Positions 51,098-59,841 are shown, counted from the first letter of the stretch. The stretch: DNA of 64,000 bases from Pelomonas sp. Root405 (GCF_001425165.1 NZ_LMDU01000001.1:1147311-1211310); one strand, 5' to 3'. A program made the numbers and translations. Notes: generated by a model not told the origin, from the letters alone.

Positions 51098-51559
51098 TCA
51101 GCGCGCGCCTTGTGCGGCCTCCCAGGCGCGGGCGCGCAGCTGGGCGGCGGTCATCAGCGAGAAGCATTCGTCCCAGATCGGAAAGGCGCCGCTGGCGGCG
51201 ACGACCAGGCCGTCCAGCCAGACGCCGCCCCACAGCAGGCAGTCGTCGGCCTGCAGGCGGTGCGGCTCCAGCAATTGCAGGCGCCGGCCATCCATGCGGT
51301 GGCGCCAGCAGACGGCGGCCTTGCGGCGCGCGTAGTCGGCGTAGTCGACATCCCAGCGGTCGCGGTCGCCGATGGAACGCTCGTAAAGGATGCGCGGCTC
51401 GCCCTCTGCTGGGGCGGCCGGGTCGAGCACGACGATGTGCAACACACCCAGGCCGCTGACCTCCGGCGCCCCCAGCTGCGCCTGGATGGCGGGCGCCAGC
51501 GCGCTGATGGCAGAGCGGGCGAGGTCGGCGGTGAGGAAGCGGCTGCTGGCGGGCGGCAT
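51098..51559 (-). CDS. Hypothetical protein, first gene of the LigD-polymerase operon
   Basis: Protein of 153 residues, no family recognised: SSRFLTADLARSAISALAPA, VLHIVVLDPAAPAEGEP, RWDVDYADYARRKAAVCW, LLWGGVWLDGLVVAASGAFP. The last segment resembles the ending of small heme-degrading or GlcG-type domains (DUF336/HbpS-like), but this is weak. The frame runs to 51604, but that ATG is upstream of the predicted transcript start, so 51559 is chosen. Confidence 0.65.
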   Translation of the reverse strand: MPPASSRFLTADLARSAISALAPAIQAQLGAPEVSGLGVLHIVVLDPAAPAEGEPRILYERSIGDRDRWDVDYADYARRKAAVCWRHRMDGRRLQLLEPHRLQADDCLLWGGVWLDGLVVAASGAFPIWDECFSLMTAAQLRARAWEAAQGAR

Positions 51560-51600
51560 TGTGTTCGCGTTGACGCCGCGAAACGGCGGCCAGCCCAGTG

Positions 51601-51614
51601 GCAAACCGCGTGCC
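51601..51614 (-). promoter_or_regulatory. Sigma-54 promoter for the LigD-polymerase operon
   Basis: GGCACGCGGTTTGC on the minus strand, 42 bases before the ATG at 51559, just past the stop codon of the dehydrogenase gene. Confidence 0.83.
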
Positions 51615-51617
51615 TGC

Positions 51618-52802
51618 TCAGACCGCGAGGGGGTTGGTGCCAGGCGTCAGGATGATCTTGCGGCAGTCGTCCTGCTTCTTGTCGAACATCTCGTAGCCGC
51701 GCGCGGCCTCGCTCAGCGCGAGCTGGTGGCTGACGATGACCTCGGGCTTGAGGTCACCGTTGCCGATGTGCTCCAGCAAGGCGGGCATGTGGGTTTGCAC
51801 ATGCGTCTGGCCCATGCGGAACTGCAGGCCCTTGTCGAAGGCGTCGCCGAACAGGAAGCCGTGGATGAAGCCGGCATAGACGCCCGGGATGCTGACGATG
51901 CCGCCGCGGCGCGTGGCGGCGATGGCCTGGCGCAGCGCCTCGCCGCTGCTGCCTTCGAGCTTGAGCGTGGTCAGCACGGTCTCGACGGTGCTGCCCTTGG
52001 CCTCGAAGCCGACGGCGTCGATGCTGGCGTCGACACCGCGGAACTGGGTCGCTTCGATGATGGCCTCGGCCGGGTCGTCGACCTTGTCGAAGTTGATGGG
52101 CTCGACGCCATAGGTGTCGGCGGCGAACTTGAGGCGGTAGTTATGGTGGTCGACCATGAAGATGCGCGCGGCGCCCAGCATGCGCGCGCAGGCGGCGGCC
52201 ATCAGGCCGACCGGCCCGGCGCCGAAGATGGCCACGGTGCTGCCCGGGCCGACCCCGGCATTGACGACGGCCTGGTAGCCCGTGGGCAGGATGTCGGACA
52301 GGAACAGCACCTGGGCGTCGGTCAGTGCATCCGGGATCACGAGCGGACCGGTGTTGGCCATCGGCACGCGCACGTATTCGGCCTGTCCGCCGGGCACGCC
52401 GCCGTACAGGTGCGTGTAGCCGAACATCGCCGCGCCGGGCCGCAGGCTTTTCTTGTTGAGGATGGCGCCGCGGCCGTCGTTGGTGGTCTCGCAGGCCGAG
52501 AACAGGTCGCGCTCGCAGAAGAAGCAACTGCCGCAGGCGATGACGAAGGGGATGACGACGCGGTCGCCGCGTTTCACACGCGTCACGTCTGGGCCGACTT
52601 CCTCGACGATGCCCATGAACTCGTGGCCCAGGATGTCGCCGTCCTTCAGCCCCGGCACCTTGCCGCGGTAGAGGTGCAGGTCGGAGCCGCAGATGGCCGT
52701 GGCCGTCACGCGCAGCAGGATGTCCTGCGGATGCTGCAGGACGGGGTCGGGCACGTTGTCGACACGTACGTCGTGGCTGCCGTGGTAGGTGAGTGCGCGC
52801 AT
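51618..52802 (-). CDS. Zinc-dependent alcohol dehydrogenase, formaldehyde-dehydrogenase type
   Basis: MDR-family dehydrogenase of 394 residues. Catalytic zinc site: [23 protein letters not shown]; structural zinc: [15 protein letters not shown]. Rossmann motif [20 protein letters not shown]. The extended form with [20 protein letters not shown] matches glutathione-independent formaldehyde dehydrogenase-like enzymes. AAGGAG lies before the ATG at 52802, and the frame before it is not coding. Confidence 0.9.
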   Translation of the reverse strand: MRALTYHGSHDVRVDNVPDPVLQHPQDILLRVTATAICGSDLHLYRGKVPGLKDGDILGHEFMGIVEEVGPDVTRVKRGDRVVIPFVIACGSCFFCERDLFSACETTNDGRGAILNKKSLRPGAAMFGYTHLYGGVPGGQAEYVRVPMANTGPLVIPDALTDAQVLFLSDILPTGYQAVVNAGVGPGSTVAIFGAGPVGLMAAACARMLGAARIFMVDHHNYRLKFAADTYGVEPINFDKVDDPAEAIIEATQFRGVDASIDAVGFEAKGSTVETVLTTLKLEGSSGEALRQAIAATRRGGIVSIPGVYAGFIHGFLFGDAFDKGLQFRMGQTHVQTHMPALLEHIGNGDLKPEVIVSHQLALSEAARGYEMFDKKQDDCRKIILTPGTNPLAV

Positions 52803-52832
52803 GGTGGGGCTCCTTGAAGATCCTCTGTGCGG

Positions 52833-52846
52833 GCAACCGACGTGCC
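52833..52846 (-). promoter_or_regulatory. Sigma-54 promoter for the alcohol dehydrogenase
   Basis: GGCACGTCGGTTGC on the minus strand, 31 bases before the ATG at 52802. Confidence 0.85.
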
Positions 52847-52855
52847 CTGGGCGTG

Positions 52856-52869
52856 GGCATGGGCCTTGC
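52856..52869 (+). promoter_or_regulatory. Sigma-54 promoter for the gene at 52903
   Basis: GGCATGGGCCTTGC, exact spacing, back to back with the previous element (nine bases between the GG pairs). About 22 bases from the predicted start to the ATG. Confidence 0.8.
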
Positions 52870-52902
52870 CGCGCTTCGTGCTCCGACTCAGCAGGAATGG
52901 CC

Positions 52903-53238
52903 ATGACCCACGATCCCGATCAACGCCTGCCCCACGTCTATCCCGACGTCGACGGCGAGCGCAGCACCGCGGGCAGCAACTACGGCGACTGGCGGCCCGA
53001 GCAGCCACGCGGCCCGCACGGCTATGACTTCGAGGCGCGCTTCACACCGCCCGAGCAGGACCCTGACTTCGCCCGCCTGCGCGCCGAGTACGAGCGCGAA
53101 CTCGACGCCCGGCACCCGAACTGGCGCGACGATCCGCACCACCGGTTTGCCGACGACTTCGGCCGCTGGCGAGAGCTGCGCGCGACCACCGGCCAGGGCG
53201 GCAACGACCCGCGTGACGACCAGGGGCTGCAGCGCTGA
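52903..53238 (+). CDS. Small acidic protein with the shared tail module
   Basis: Protein of 111 residues, charged and aromatic. After an N-terminal part ([20 protein letters not shown]) comes a module beginning [20 protein letters not shown] and ending [14 protein letters not shown], which aligns with residues about 278-318 of the Gly/Gln/Ser/Tyr-rich protein at 41957. No known fold recognised. The AGGA to ATG spacing favours 52903 over the ATG at 52897. It is followed after 105 bases by the Ku gene. Confidence 0.74.
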   Translation: MTHDPDQRLPHVYPDVDGERSTAGSNYGDWRPEQPRGPHGYDFEARFTPPEQDPDFARLRAEYERELDARHPNWRDDPHHRFADDFGRWRELRATTGQGGNDPRDDQGLQR

Positions 53239-53343
53239 GCAAAGCGGCGGCCCTCGGCGGCCTCCTACAGCCCGACGCGGCGCCGGCCCCGCCCGGCCAG
53301 GACGTTAGCGGCGTAGCTTCGGCGGCAGCAGACAGGAGACCCC

Positions 53344-54258
53344 ATGGCCACCGCTACCCGTTCCATCGCCTCGCTGACGCTGAGCTTCGGCCTGGTCAAC
53401 GTGCCCGTGCGGCTGTTCTCGGCCACCGAGTCGGGCAGCGAGATCCGCTTCAACATGCTGGCCAAGGACGGCTCGCGGCTGAAGCAGCAATATGTCAACG
53501 AGCGCACCAAGGCGGTGGTGGAGCGCAAGGACATGGTCAAGGGCTATGAGGTCGAGGACAACCAGTTCGTGCTGTTCACGCCCGAGGAGCTCAAGCAGCT
53601 GGAAGAGGGCAGCAGCCATGTCATCGAGATCGTGAGCTTCGTGCCGCTTGAATCCATCGACCCGCTGTTCTACGACAAGAGCTATCTGCTGGCGCCCGAC
53701 AAGCGCGGCGAGAAGCCCTATGCGCTGCTGGCCGAGGCGCTGCGCCAGTCGGGCCGCTGCGCACTGGCCAAATGGGCCTGGAAGACCAAGCAGTACGTGG
53801 CCCAGGTGCGCGCCAACGACGACGGGCTGATCCTGCAGCAGCTGCGCTACGCCGCCGAGGTGCGGTCGCTGGCCGACCTGGACATTCCGAAGGCGCCGGT
53901 GTCCAAGCCCGAGCTGCAACTGGCGCTGCAGCTGGTCGACCAGATCGCCGCGGACAGCTTCGACCCGACGCTGTTCCGCGACGAGGAGAAGGAGCGCGTG
54001 CTGGCGGCCATCGAAGAGAAGGTTAAGGGTCGCAAGATCGTCGCCTCGTCCCGCGAGGAGCCGGGCGCGACGGGTGGCGGCCAGGTCATCGACCTGATGG
54101 ATGCCTTGCGCGCCAGCCTGGGGTCCAAGCCGGCGGCCAAGCCCAAGGCGGAGAAGCCGTCCGCCAAGGTGACCGCCCTGCCGGCGCGCAAGAACGCCAA
54201 GCGTGCCGTCGCCGAGCCCGAGGCCGCGCCGGCCAAGCGGGCGCGCGCGCAGAAATAA
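53344..54258 (+). CDS. ku: Ku protein, non-homologous end joining
   Basis: Bacterial Ku homodimer subunit of 304 residues: SIASLTLSFGLVNVPVRLFS at the start, the ring-forming middle (VNERTKAVVERKDMVKGYEV, DPLFYDKSYLLAPDK) and a Lys/Ala-rich basic C-terminal tail (KPAAKPKAEKPSAKV), which binds DNA. It holds broken ends and recruits LigD. CAGGAGA ribosome site. It leads the run ku - HTH/TPR gene - ligD. Only a weak sigma-54-like match lies upstream; read-through from 52856 is possible. Confidence 0.95.
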   Translation: MATATRSIASLTLSFGLVNVPVRLFSATESGSEIRFNMLAKDGSRLKQQYVNERTKAVVERKDMVKGYEVEDNQFVLFTPEELKQLEEGSSHVIEIVSFVPLESIDPLFYDKSYLLAPDKRGEKPYALLAEALRQSGRCALAKWAWKTKQYVAQVRANDDGLILQQLRYAAEVRSLADLDIPKAPVSKPELQLALQLVDQIAADSFDPTLFRDEEKERVLAAIEEKVKGRKIVASSREEPGATGGGQVIDLMDALRASLGSKPAAKPKAEKPSAKVTALPARKNAKRAVAEPEAAPAKRARAQK

Positions 54259-54260
54259 CC

Positions 54261-55049
54261 ATGGCGGAGCCGGCGGCCTACACCCTCAGCCAGGTGCGCC
54301 GCCTGGCGGTGCTGCCACGCGGCTTCATCGCCACGCTGGTGGAGCTGGGCATCCTGGAGCCGCAGGAGGGCCTGCGCTTCACGCACCAGGACCTCGTCGT
54401 GCTGCGCACGGCCAAGATGCTGCGCGACGCCGACGTGCCCGCGCGCAAGATCGTTCAGGCGCTGCGCAACGTAAAGGCCAACCTGACCTCGGTCCACCTG
54501 GCGAGCGTGCGCTTGCGCGCCAATGGCGGCGCCGTGGAAGCCAGCGCAGGCCCGCGCCGCTTCGATGCGCTGTCCGGCCAGCTGCTGCTGCCGCTGGACG
54601 ATGCGGAGCCGGGCGGGCTGCACAGCTTTGCGGCGTCTAGCGAAGCCAATGCCTGTGTGGCGCAGGCGCTGCAGTTTGAATCGAGCGATGACGACGCGGC
54701 CGAGGCGGCCTACCGGCAGGCGCTGCAACTGGACCCGTCCTGCTGCCCAGCCTACGTGAACCTGGGTGCGCTGCTGTGCGAGATGGGCCGGCATGCCGAG
54801 GCGCTGGCGTTGTACGACGAGGCGCTGAGGTGGTGCGAGGGCAGTCCGCTCGTCCACTTCAACCGCGCCATCGCACTGGAGGATGCGCAGCGGCCCGACG
54901 AGGCCGTGGCGGCCTACGAGCGCTGCCTGCAGATCGACCCGGCCCTGGCCGACGCCCACTTCAACCTCGGCGTGTTGCTGGAGCGCCTGGGTGAGGCCCA
55001 GGGCGCGTTGCGACACTTCAGCGCCTTCCGGCGCTTTGCCCACGCATGA
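54261..55049 (+). CDS. MerR-like HTH plus TPR protein between ku and ligD
   Basis: Protein of 262 residues. Residues about 8-75 resemble a MerR-type winged helix (YTLSQVRRLAVLPRGFIATL, then FTHQDLVVLRTAKMLRDADV). The rest has three or more TPR units (AAEAAYRQALQLDPSCCPAY, HAEALALYDEALRW, DEAVAAYERCLQIDPALADA). Two bases after Ku and overlapping ligD by four bases, so it is translated with both. Possible regulator or scaffold of the end-joining genes; unproven. Confidence 0.82.
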   Translation: MAEPAAYTLSQVRRLAVLPRGFIATLVELGILEPQEGLRFTHQDLVVLRTAKMLRDADVPARKIVQALRNVKANLTSVHLASVRLRANGGAVEASAGPRRFDALSGQLLLPLDDAEPGGLHSFAASSEANACVAQALQFESSDDDAAEAAYRQALQLDPSCCPAYVNLGALLCEMGRHAEALALYDEALRWCEGSPLVHFNRAIALEDAQRPDEAVAAYERCLQIDPALADAHFNLGVLLERLGEAQGALRHFSAFRRFAHA

Positions 55050-57604
55050 GCAAACCCGCACCGGTCGACGTGCCCCTGGCCCGCTACAACGCCAAGCGCG
55101 ACTTCAGCGCCACGGCCGAGCCGGAGGGCAAGGTCGGCCGCAAGAAGGCCGAGGCGATGGCCTTCCTGGTGCAGAAGCACTGGGCCTCGCGCCTGCACTA
55201 CGACTTTCGCCTGGAGCTTGACGGCGTCATGCTGAGCTGGGCCGTGCCTAAGGGGCCGAGCTTCGACCCGGCCGACAAGCGCATGGCGGTACGGGTGGAG
55301 GACCATCCGATCAGCTACAACCGCTTCGAGGGCGAGATCCCCAAGGGCCAGTACGGCGCTGGCCGCGTGATCATCTGGGACCGCGGCAGCTGGACGCCGG
55401 TGGGCGACCCGCACGAGGGCCTCGCCAAGGGCAAGCTGATCTTTCATCTGCATGGCGAGAAGCTGGCCGGCCTGTGGGAGCTGGTGCGCATCGCCAAGCC
55501 CGGCGAGAAGCAGGAGCCCTGGCTGCTGCTGAAGAAGCGCGGTGACGCCTGGGCCCGGCCGGGCAGCGAATACGACGTGCTGACGGCGCTGCCCGACAGC
55601 GTCGTGGCGACGCCGCTGGGCCTGGTGGAGGAGCGCGAGCCGCGTGGCGCCGCCGCGTCCTCGCCGCCCGCGGCGGCGGGGCCGGACCTGTCCAAGGCGG
55701 TCAAGGCCGCGCTGCCCATAACCTTGGCGCCGCAGCTGGCCACGCTGGCCTCGGGCGTGCCGCCAGGCGGCAACTGGGTCGTCGAGAACAAGTTCGACGG
55801 CTACCGCATGCTGGTGCGCATCGCCGCCGGCAAGGCCCGCCTGATCACCCGCAATGGCAACGACTGGACCGACCGGCTCAAGCACCTGGCCGCCGAGCTG
55901 GCGCAGATCGGCATCACCAAGGCCTGGCTGGACGGCGAGATCGTCGTCATGAACGAGCGCGGCGTGCCGGACTTCAACCGCCTGCAAGACGCCATCGACG
56001 GCGCCCGCAACGAAGACATCGTCTTCTATCTGTTCGACGTGCCCTTCCTGGGAGACCGCGACCTGCGCGAGGTGCCCTTGCAAAGCCGACGCGCCGTGCT
56101 GCAGGAATTGCTGAAGGACCACCCCGGCCCGCGCATCCGCTTCAGCGACGCGCTGCAGGCCGCGCCCACCGAGGTGCTGGAGGCCGCCTGCCACCTGGGC
56201 CTGGAGGGCGTCATCGTCAAGCGCGCCGACGCGCCCTATGTCGGCCGACGCAGCGACAGCTGGCTGAAGCTGAAATGCCAGCGCCGCCAGGAGTTCGTCG
56301 TGCTCGGTTTCACCGACCGCAGCAATTCGGCCGCGGAGGTGGGCGCGCTGCTGCTTGGCTATCACGATGGCGGCAAGCTGCGCCACGCGGGCGCGGTTGG
56401 CACGGGCTGGTCGTCGACGCAGGGGCGTGAGCTGCACAAGCAGCTGGTGGCGCTGGAAACGAAGAAGCCGGCCGTCCACCCCGAGGCGCCGCCGCCCAGC
56501 CGCCGCGGCGGGCGTGCGCGTGGGCCCGAGCGTTGGGTGAAGCCCGAGCTGGTCGTGGAGGTCGCGTTTGGCGAGTGGACGCCCGACGGGCACATCCGCC
56601 ATGCGAGCTTTCGCGGCGTGCGCACCGACAAGCCCGCGACGGCCATCGTGCGCGAGGAGGGCGCGCCAGTTGCGGCCAAGGCCAAGCCCAAAACCAAGCC
56701 GCAGAGCGCGCCGGCCATCAAGGTCTCCAGCCCCGACCGCGTCGTCGACCCGGCCTCCGGCGTAAAGAAGCTGGAACTGGTGCGCTATTACGAAAGCATT
56801 GCCGAATGGATGCTGCCGCATCTGCGCCGGCGGCCGGTCTCCTTCGTGCGGGCGCCGCAGGGCATCACCGGGCAGCTCTTCTTCCAGAAGCATGCCGAGA
56901 ACGCCATCCACGGCGTCAAGGAGCTGGACGCCGCGCTGTGGCCGGGGCATGCGGCGCTGCTGGTGGTCGACAGCGTCGAGGGTCTGCTGGGCGCGGCGCA
57001 GATGAACGTCGTCGAGTTCCACACCTGGAACACCACGGCCAAGCGCATCACCCAGCCCGACCGCGTCATCTTCGACCTCGACCCCGGCGAGGGCGTGCCC
57101 TGGGCGCACCTGCAGGAGGCTGCCGTGCTGACGCGCGCGCTGCTGGAGGAGCTGGGCCTGCAGGCCTGGCTGAAGACCAGCGGCGGCAAGGGCCTGCATG
57201 TCGTCGTGCCGCTGACGCCCAAGCTGGACGACGCCGAGGTCAAGGACTTCGCGCATGCGGTCGTCGCCCACATGGCCCGCCACATCCCGCAGCGCTTCGT
57301 CGCCAAGAGCGGCCCGGCCAACCGGGTCGGCAAGATCTTCATCGACTACCTGCGCAACGGCCACGGGCAGACGACGGTGGCCGCCTTCTCGGCCCGCGCA
57401 CGGCCCGGGCTGGGCGTGTCCGTGCCCATCGCGTGGGAGCAGTTGGCCGAGCTCAAGAGTGGCGCGCAATGGACGGTGCAGACCGCGCGCGATCATGTGT
57501 CGCTGCAGAAGACCGACCCCTGGGCCGACTACTGGAAGAAGCGCCAGTCGATCAAGCGCTGGCCGCCTGGGTCAGCGCCCAAGACCGACGTGCGAAAGCG
57601 CTGA
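55046..57604 (+). CDS. ligD: DNA ligase D (phosphoesterase-ligase-polymerase)
   Basis: Multidomain end-joining enzyme of 852 residues. Phosphoesterase domain (about 30-200) with HWASRLHYDFRLELDGVMLS, DHPISYNRFEG and GQYGAGRVIIWD. ATP-dependent ligase (about 225-500) with nucleotidyl-Lys motif ENKFDGYRML, EGVIVKR and SWLKLK. Polymerase domain (about 555-830) with FFQKHAENAIHG, VIFDLDPGEGVPW and SGGKGLHVVVPL. Order PE-Lig-Pol as in Pseudomonas LigD. The palindrome GCTGAGCGATCGCTCAGC (57600-57617) covers this stop codon and that of the convergent reductase gene. Confidence 0.95.
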   Translation: MSKPAPVDVPLARYNAKRDFSATAEPEGKVGRKKAEAMAFLVQKHWASRLHYDFRLELDGVMLSWAVPKGPSFDPADKRMAVRVEDHPISYNRFEGEIPKGQYGAGRVIIWDRGSWTPVGDPHEGLAKGKLIFHLHGEKLAGLWELVRIAKPGEKQEPWLLLKKRGDAWARPGSEYDVLTALPDSVVATPLGLVEEREPRGAAASSPPAAAGPDLSKAVKAALPITLAPQLATLASGVPPGGNWVVENKFDGYRMLVRIAAGKARLITRNGNDWTDRLKHLAAELAQIGITKAWLDGEIVVMNERGVPDFNRLQDAIDGARNEDIVFYLFDVPFLGDRDLREVPLQSRRAVLQELLKDHPGPRIRFSDALQAAPTEVLEAACHLGLEGVIVKRADAPYVGRRSDSWLKLKCQRRQEFVVLGFTDRSNSAAEVGALLLGYHDGGKLRHAGAVGTGWSSTQGRELHKQLVALETKKPAVHPEAPPPSRRGGRARGPERWVKPELVVEVAFGEWTPDGHIRHASFRGVRTDKPATAIVREEGAPVAAKAKPKTKPQSAPAIKVSSPDRVVDPASGVKKLELVRYYESIAEWMLPHLRRRPVSFVRAPQGITGQLFFQKHAENAIHGVKELDAALWPGHAALLVVDSVEGLLGAAQMNVVEFHTWNTTAKRITQPDRVIFDLDPGEGVPWAHLQEAAVLTRALLEELGLQAWLKTSGGKGLHVVVPLTPKLDDAEVKDFAHAVVAHMARHIPQRFVAKSGPANRVGKIFIDYLRNGHGQTTVAAFSARARPGLGVSVPIAWEQLAELKSGAQWTVQTARDHVSLQKTDPWADYWKKRQSIKRWPPGSAPKTDVRKR

Positions 57605-57612
57605 GCGATCGC

Positions 57613-58617
57613 TCAGCCAGCCGCCTTCTCAAGCGCCAGCGCGGCATCCACCGCTGCCAGCTCGCCATCGGTCAGCGGCGCCGCCGCGACGATGCCGAGC
57701 GCGTCGTCGATCTGCGCGAGCCGGCTGGCGCCGACCAGGATGGACGTCATGCCGGGCTGCCTCAGCACCCAGGTCAGGGCCAGCTGCGCCAGCGTCTGCC
57801 CGCGCGCATCCGCCAGCTCCTTCAGTGCCCGCAGCGCGGCCAGCCGGCCCGGCGTGATGTCGGTCGGCTTCAGGAAGCCGCCCAGCGCGGCGCGTGAGTC
57901 GGCCGGGATGGACGCGAGGTACTTCTCCGTCAACAGGCCCTGGGCCAGCGGCGAGAAGGCGATGCAGCCGATGCCCTCTTCGGCCAGCACGTCCAGCAGG
58001 CCGCCTTCGACATGGCGATCCAGCATGCTGTAGCGCGGCTGGTGGATGACGCAGGGCGTGCCCAGCCGGCGCAGGATGGTGCTGGCTTCACGGGTCTGCG
58101 CGGCCGAGTAGTTGGACAGGCCGACGTAGAGCGCCCGCCCGCTGCGCACCGCGTGGTCCAGCGCGCCCATCGTTTCCTCCAGCGGCGTGTCGGGATCGGG
58201 GCGGTGCGAATAGAAGATGTCGACATAGGGCAGGCCCAACCGCTTCAGGCTCGCATCCAGGCTGGCCAGCATGTATTTGCGCGAGCCCCATTCGCCGTAG
58301 GGGCCGGGGTTCATGCGGTAGCCGGCCTTGGTCGAGATGATCAGCTCGTCGCGGTGGGCCTGCAGGTCGTCGCGCAGCACGCGGCCCAGGGTCAGCTCCG
58401 CCGAGCCCGGCTGGGGGCCGTAGTTATTGGCCAGGTCGAAATGCGTGATGCCACGGTCGAAGGCGCCCAGCAGCATCGTGCGGGCGTTGTCGTAGCGGTC
58501 GACGTCGCCGAAGTTGTGCCACAGGCCGAGCGACAAGGTCGGCAGCAGCAGGCCGCTGCGCCCGCTGCGGCGATAGGGTTGACGGTCGTATCGCGATGGA
58601 TCGGGGGTGTGGCTCAT
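57613..58617 (-). CDS. Aldo/keto reductase, YghZ/MgrA type
   Basis: NADPH-dependent reductase of 334 residues: ITHFDLANNYGPQPGSAELT with catalytic Asp and Tyr, Lys in ELIISTKAGYRM, His in DIFYSHRPDPD. Closest in pattern to L-glyceraldehyde 3-phosphate reductases that clear toxic aldehydes. The start MSHTPDP is chosen; the upstream frame is not coding. No TTGC-type sigma-54 element lies before it. Confidence 0.9.
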   Translation of the reverse strand: MSHTPDPSRYDRQPYRRSGRSGLLLPTLSLGLWHNFGDVDRYDNARTMLLGAFDRGITHFDLANNYGPQPGSAELTLGRVLRDDLQAHRDELIISTKAGYRMNPGPYGEWGSRKYMLASLDASLKRLGLPYVDIFYSHRPDPDTPLEETMGALDHAVRSGRALYVGLSNYSAAQTREASTILRRLGTPCVIHQPRYSMLDRHVEGGLLDVLAEEGIGCIAFSPLAQGLLTEKYLASIPADSRAALGGFLKPTDITPGRLAALRALKELADARGQTLAQLALTWVLRQPGMTSILVGASRLAQIDDALGIVAAAPLTDGELAAVDAALALEKAAG

Positions 58618-58758
58618 GCGTGGGGCAGGGTGGTGGAAGGGCGGGGTGCGGATGGTAGTGGGGCGCGCTGTGCCCCACGAACGCGCCAACACCGCGCCCA
58701 CTCACACCGCGCCCGGACGCAGGCGTTCAGGCCGCCGGGCAGTAAACGTCGGCCCCGG

Positions 58759-59109
58759 TCAGCCGCCGGTCCTGCGCGTGCCGCCGTTGCCATCGGGCTC
58801 CGAGCCGAGCACGGTGTCAGACACCGCCTCGCCCAAAGACTCCAGCGCGCCCTCTGGTTCTTGACGCTCGTCAGCCGTGCCGGGCTTGCGTGCGCCCGCG
58901 ACGCCGGTGCGGGTCTGCAGCTCATCGATGCGGCGCGACGCTTCGGCCTTGGTCAGCGATTCGTCGAAGGGCTCGTGAGCTGCTTCGCTCAGCGTCTTCA
59001 GGTACGAGCGCTGGGCGCCCGTCATCGGCTCGTTCCCGGTCACCCAGTCGTCCGGGTCTTTCTCGGTGTTGTCGAGAGGAGGATTGGCGGGAAAGCGTTT
59101 CTCGTTCAT
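58759..59109 (-). CDS. DUF3072-domain protein
   Basis: Protein of 116 residues: NTEKDPDDWVTGNEPMTGAQ, then RSYLKTLSEAAHEPFDESLT and KAEASRRIDELQ, the DUF3072 pattern, plus a polar tail. Function unknown; commonly found near stress genes. Start fixed by the family pattern and by the promoter just upstream. Confidence 0.86.
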   Translation of the reverse strand: MNEKRFPANPPLDNTEKDPDDWVTGNEPMTGAQRSYLKTLSEAAHEPFDESLTKAEASRRIDELQTRTGVAGARKPGTADERQEPEGALESLGEAVSDTVLGSEPDGNGGTRRTGG

Positions 59110-59136
59110 GGCGATGATCCCTTCAGCCAAATGGGG

Positions 59137-59150
59137 GCAAGCAGCGTTCC
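59137..59150 (-). promoter_or_regulatory. Probable sigma-54 promoter for the DUF3072 gene
   Basis: GGAACGCTGCTTGC on the minus strand, 28 bases before the ATG at 59109. Spacing and TTGC fit; -24 is GGAAC. Confidence 0.62.
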
Positions 59151-59225
59151 CTTCGTGCGGCCTCCGCGTCGACACCGGGTTTCTGACCTGCGCGACGAGG
59201 CCCGTGCCGCTGGAAAAGTTTGCCG

Positions 59226-59603
59226 TCAGCCCGGCTGGAGGCGGTTGCCCGCGCCGCCGCCATCGCCCGCGTCGCCGTCGCGCAGCAGCAGCGTGACGAG
59301 AACGGCAGAGTCGACGCGGGCGCTGAGCGAATGGCGCTGCCTGGCCGGCAGCACCACGAGCTGGTTGGGGCCAAGCCGCCGGGTGCCGCCCGGCATGCGC
59401 ACCTCCACGTCGCCTTCGAGGCAATGGACCGTGCACTCGTCGTCGACGTCATGCTCCGGCTGGTCGCGATGCGCCGGCAGCACGAGATGCAGCAACTGCA
59501 AGCGCCTGGTTTTCAGCAGGCTGGTGCTGACGGCGTCATGCAGCGACGAACCGAGTGGGCCGACGCCAATGACGTCGAGGAGCTGGGCGTGCGGCAGTGC
59601 CAT
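59226..59603 (-). CDS. Cupin-domain protein
   Basis: Protein of 125 residues with a single cupin barrel: HRDQPEHDVDDECTVHCLEG and RRLGPNQLVVLPARQRHSLS. Metal ligands partly conserved. Similar small cupins limit or sense small molecules; substrate unknown. MALPHAQ is the start after the promoter. Confidence 0.8.
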   Translation of the reverse strand: MALPHAQLLDVIGVGPLGSSLHDAVSTSLLKTRRLQLLHLVLPAHRDQPEHDVDDECTVHCLEGDVEVRMPGGTRRLGPNQLVVLPARQRHSLSARVDSAVLVTLLLRDGDAGDGGGAGNRLQPG

Positions 59604-59638
59604 GGTGGTGCTCTCCGTTGCGGGACCAGCTCTGGACG

Positions 59639-59652
59639 GCATGCGGGGTGCC
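59639..59652 (-). promoter_or_regulatory. Sigma-54 promoter for the cupin gene
   Basis: GGCACCCCGCATGC on the minus strand, 36 bases before the ATG at 59603. The -12 is ATGC. Last such element seen in the window. Confidence 0.68.
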
Positions 59653-59841
59653 TGGCCACCAAGCGCGGTGCGGTCCGCGCTGCCGTCGGCCGCGGCATCA
59701 GCGACCAGTGTTGGCGCCTGATCGGGCGCGTGGGTTGACGGCTGCCTGGCGCGGCGATGATCGTTTCAGGCGCGCTGCATCCGGTCGGCCCTGTGTTGCG
59801 TACAACGTCCGGCAACTCCACAACTTGACCAAAGGCCTGTC

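Noticed and set aside
53280..53300. GG-N10-GC match upstream of ku
   Set aside because: The -12 block is CCGC and the -24 block is GGCGC; in GC-rich DNA such matches are common by chance.
59788..59805. Sigma-54-like GGCCCTGTGTTGC before the DUF4394 lipoprotein
   Set aside because: Only nine bases lie between GG and GC, and the -24 block lacks CA; spacing is critical for sigma-54.
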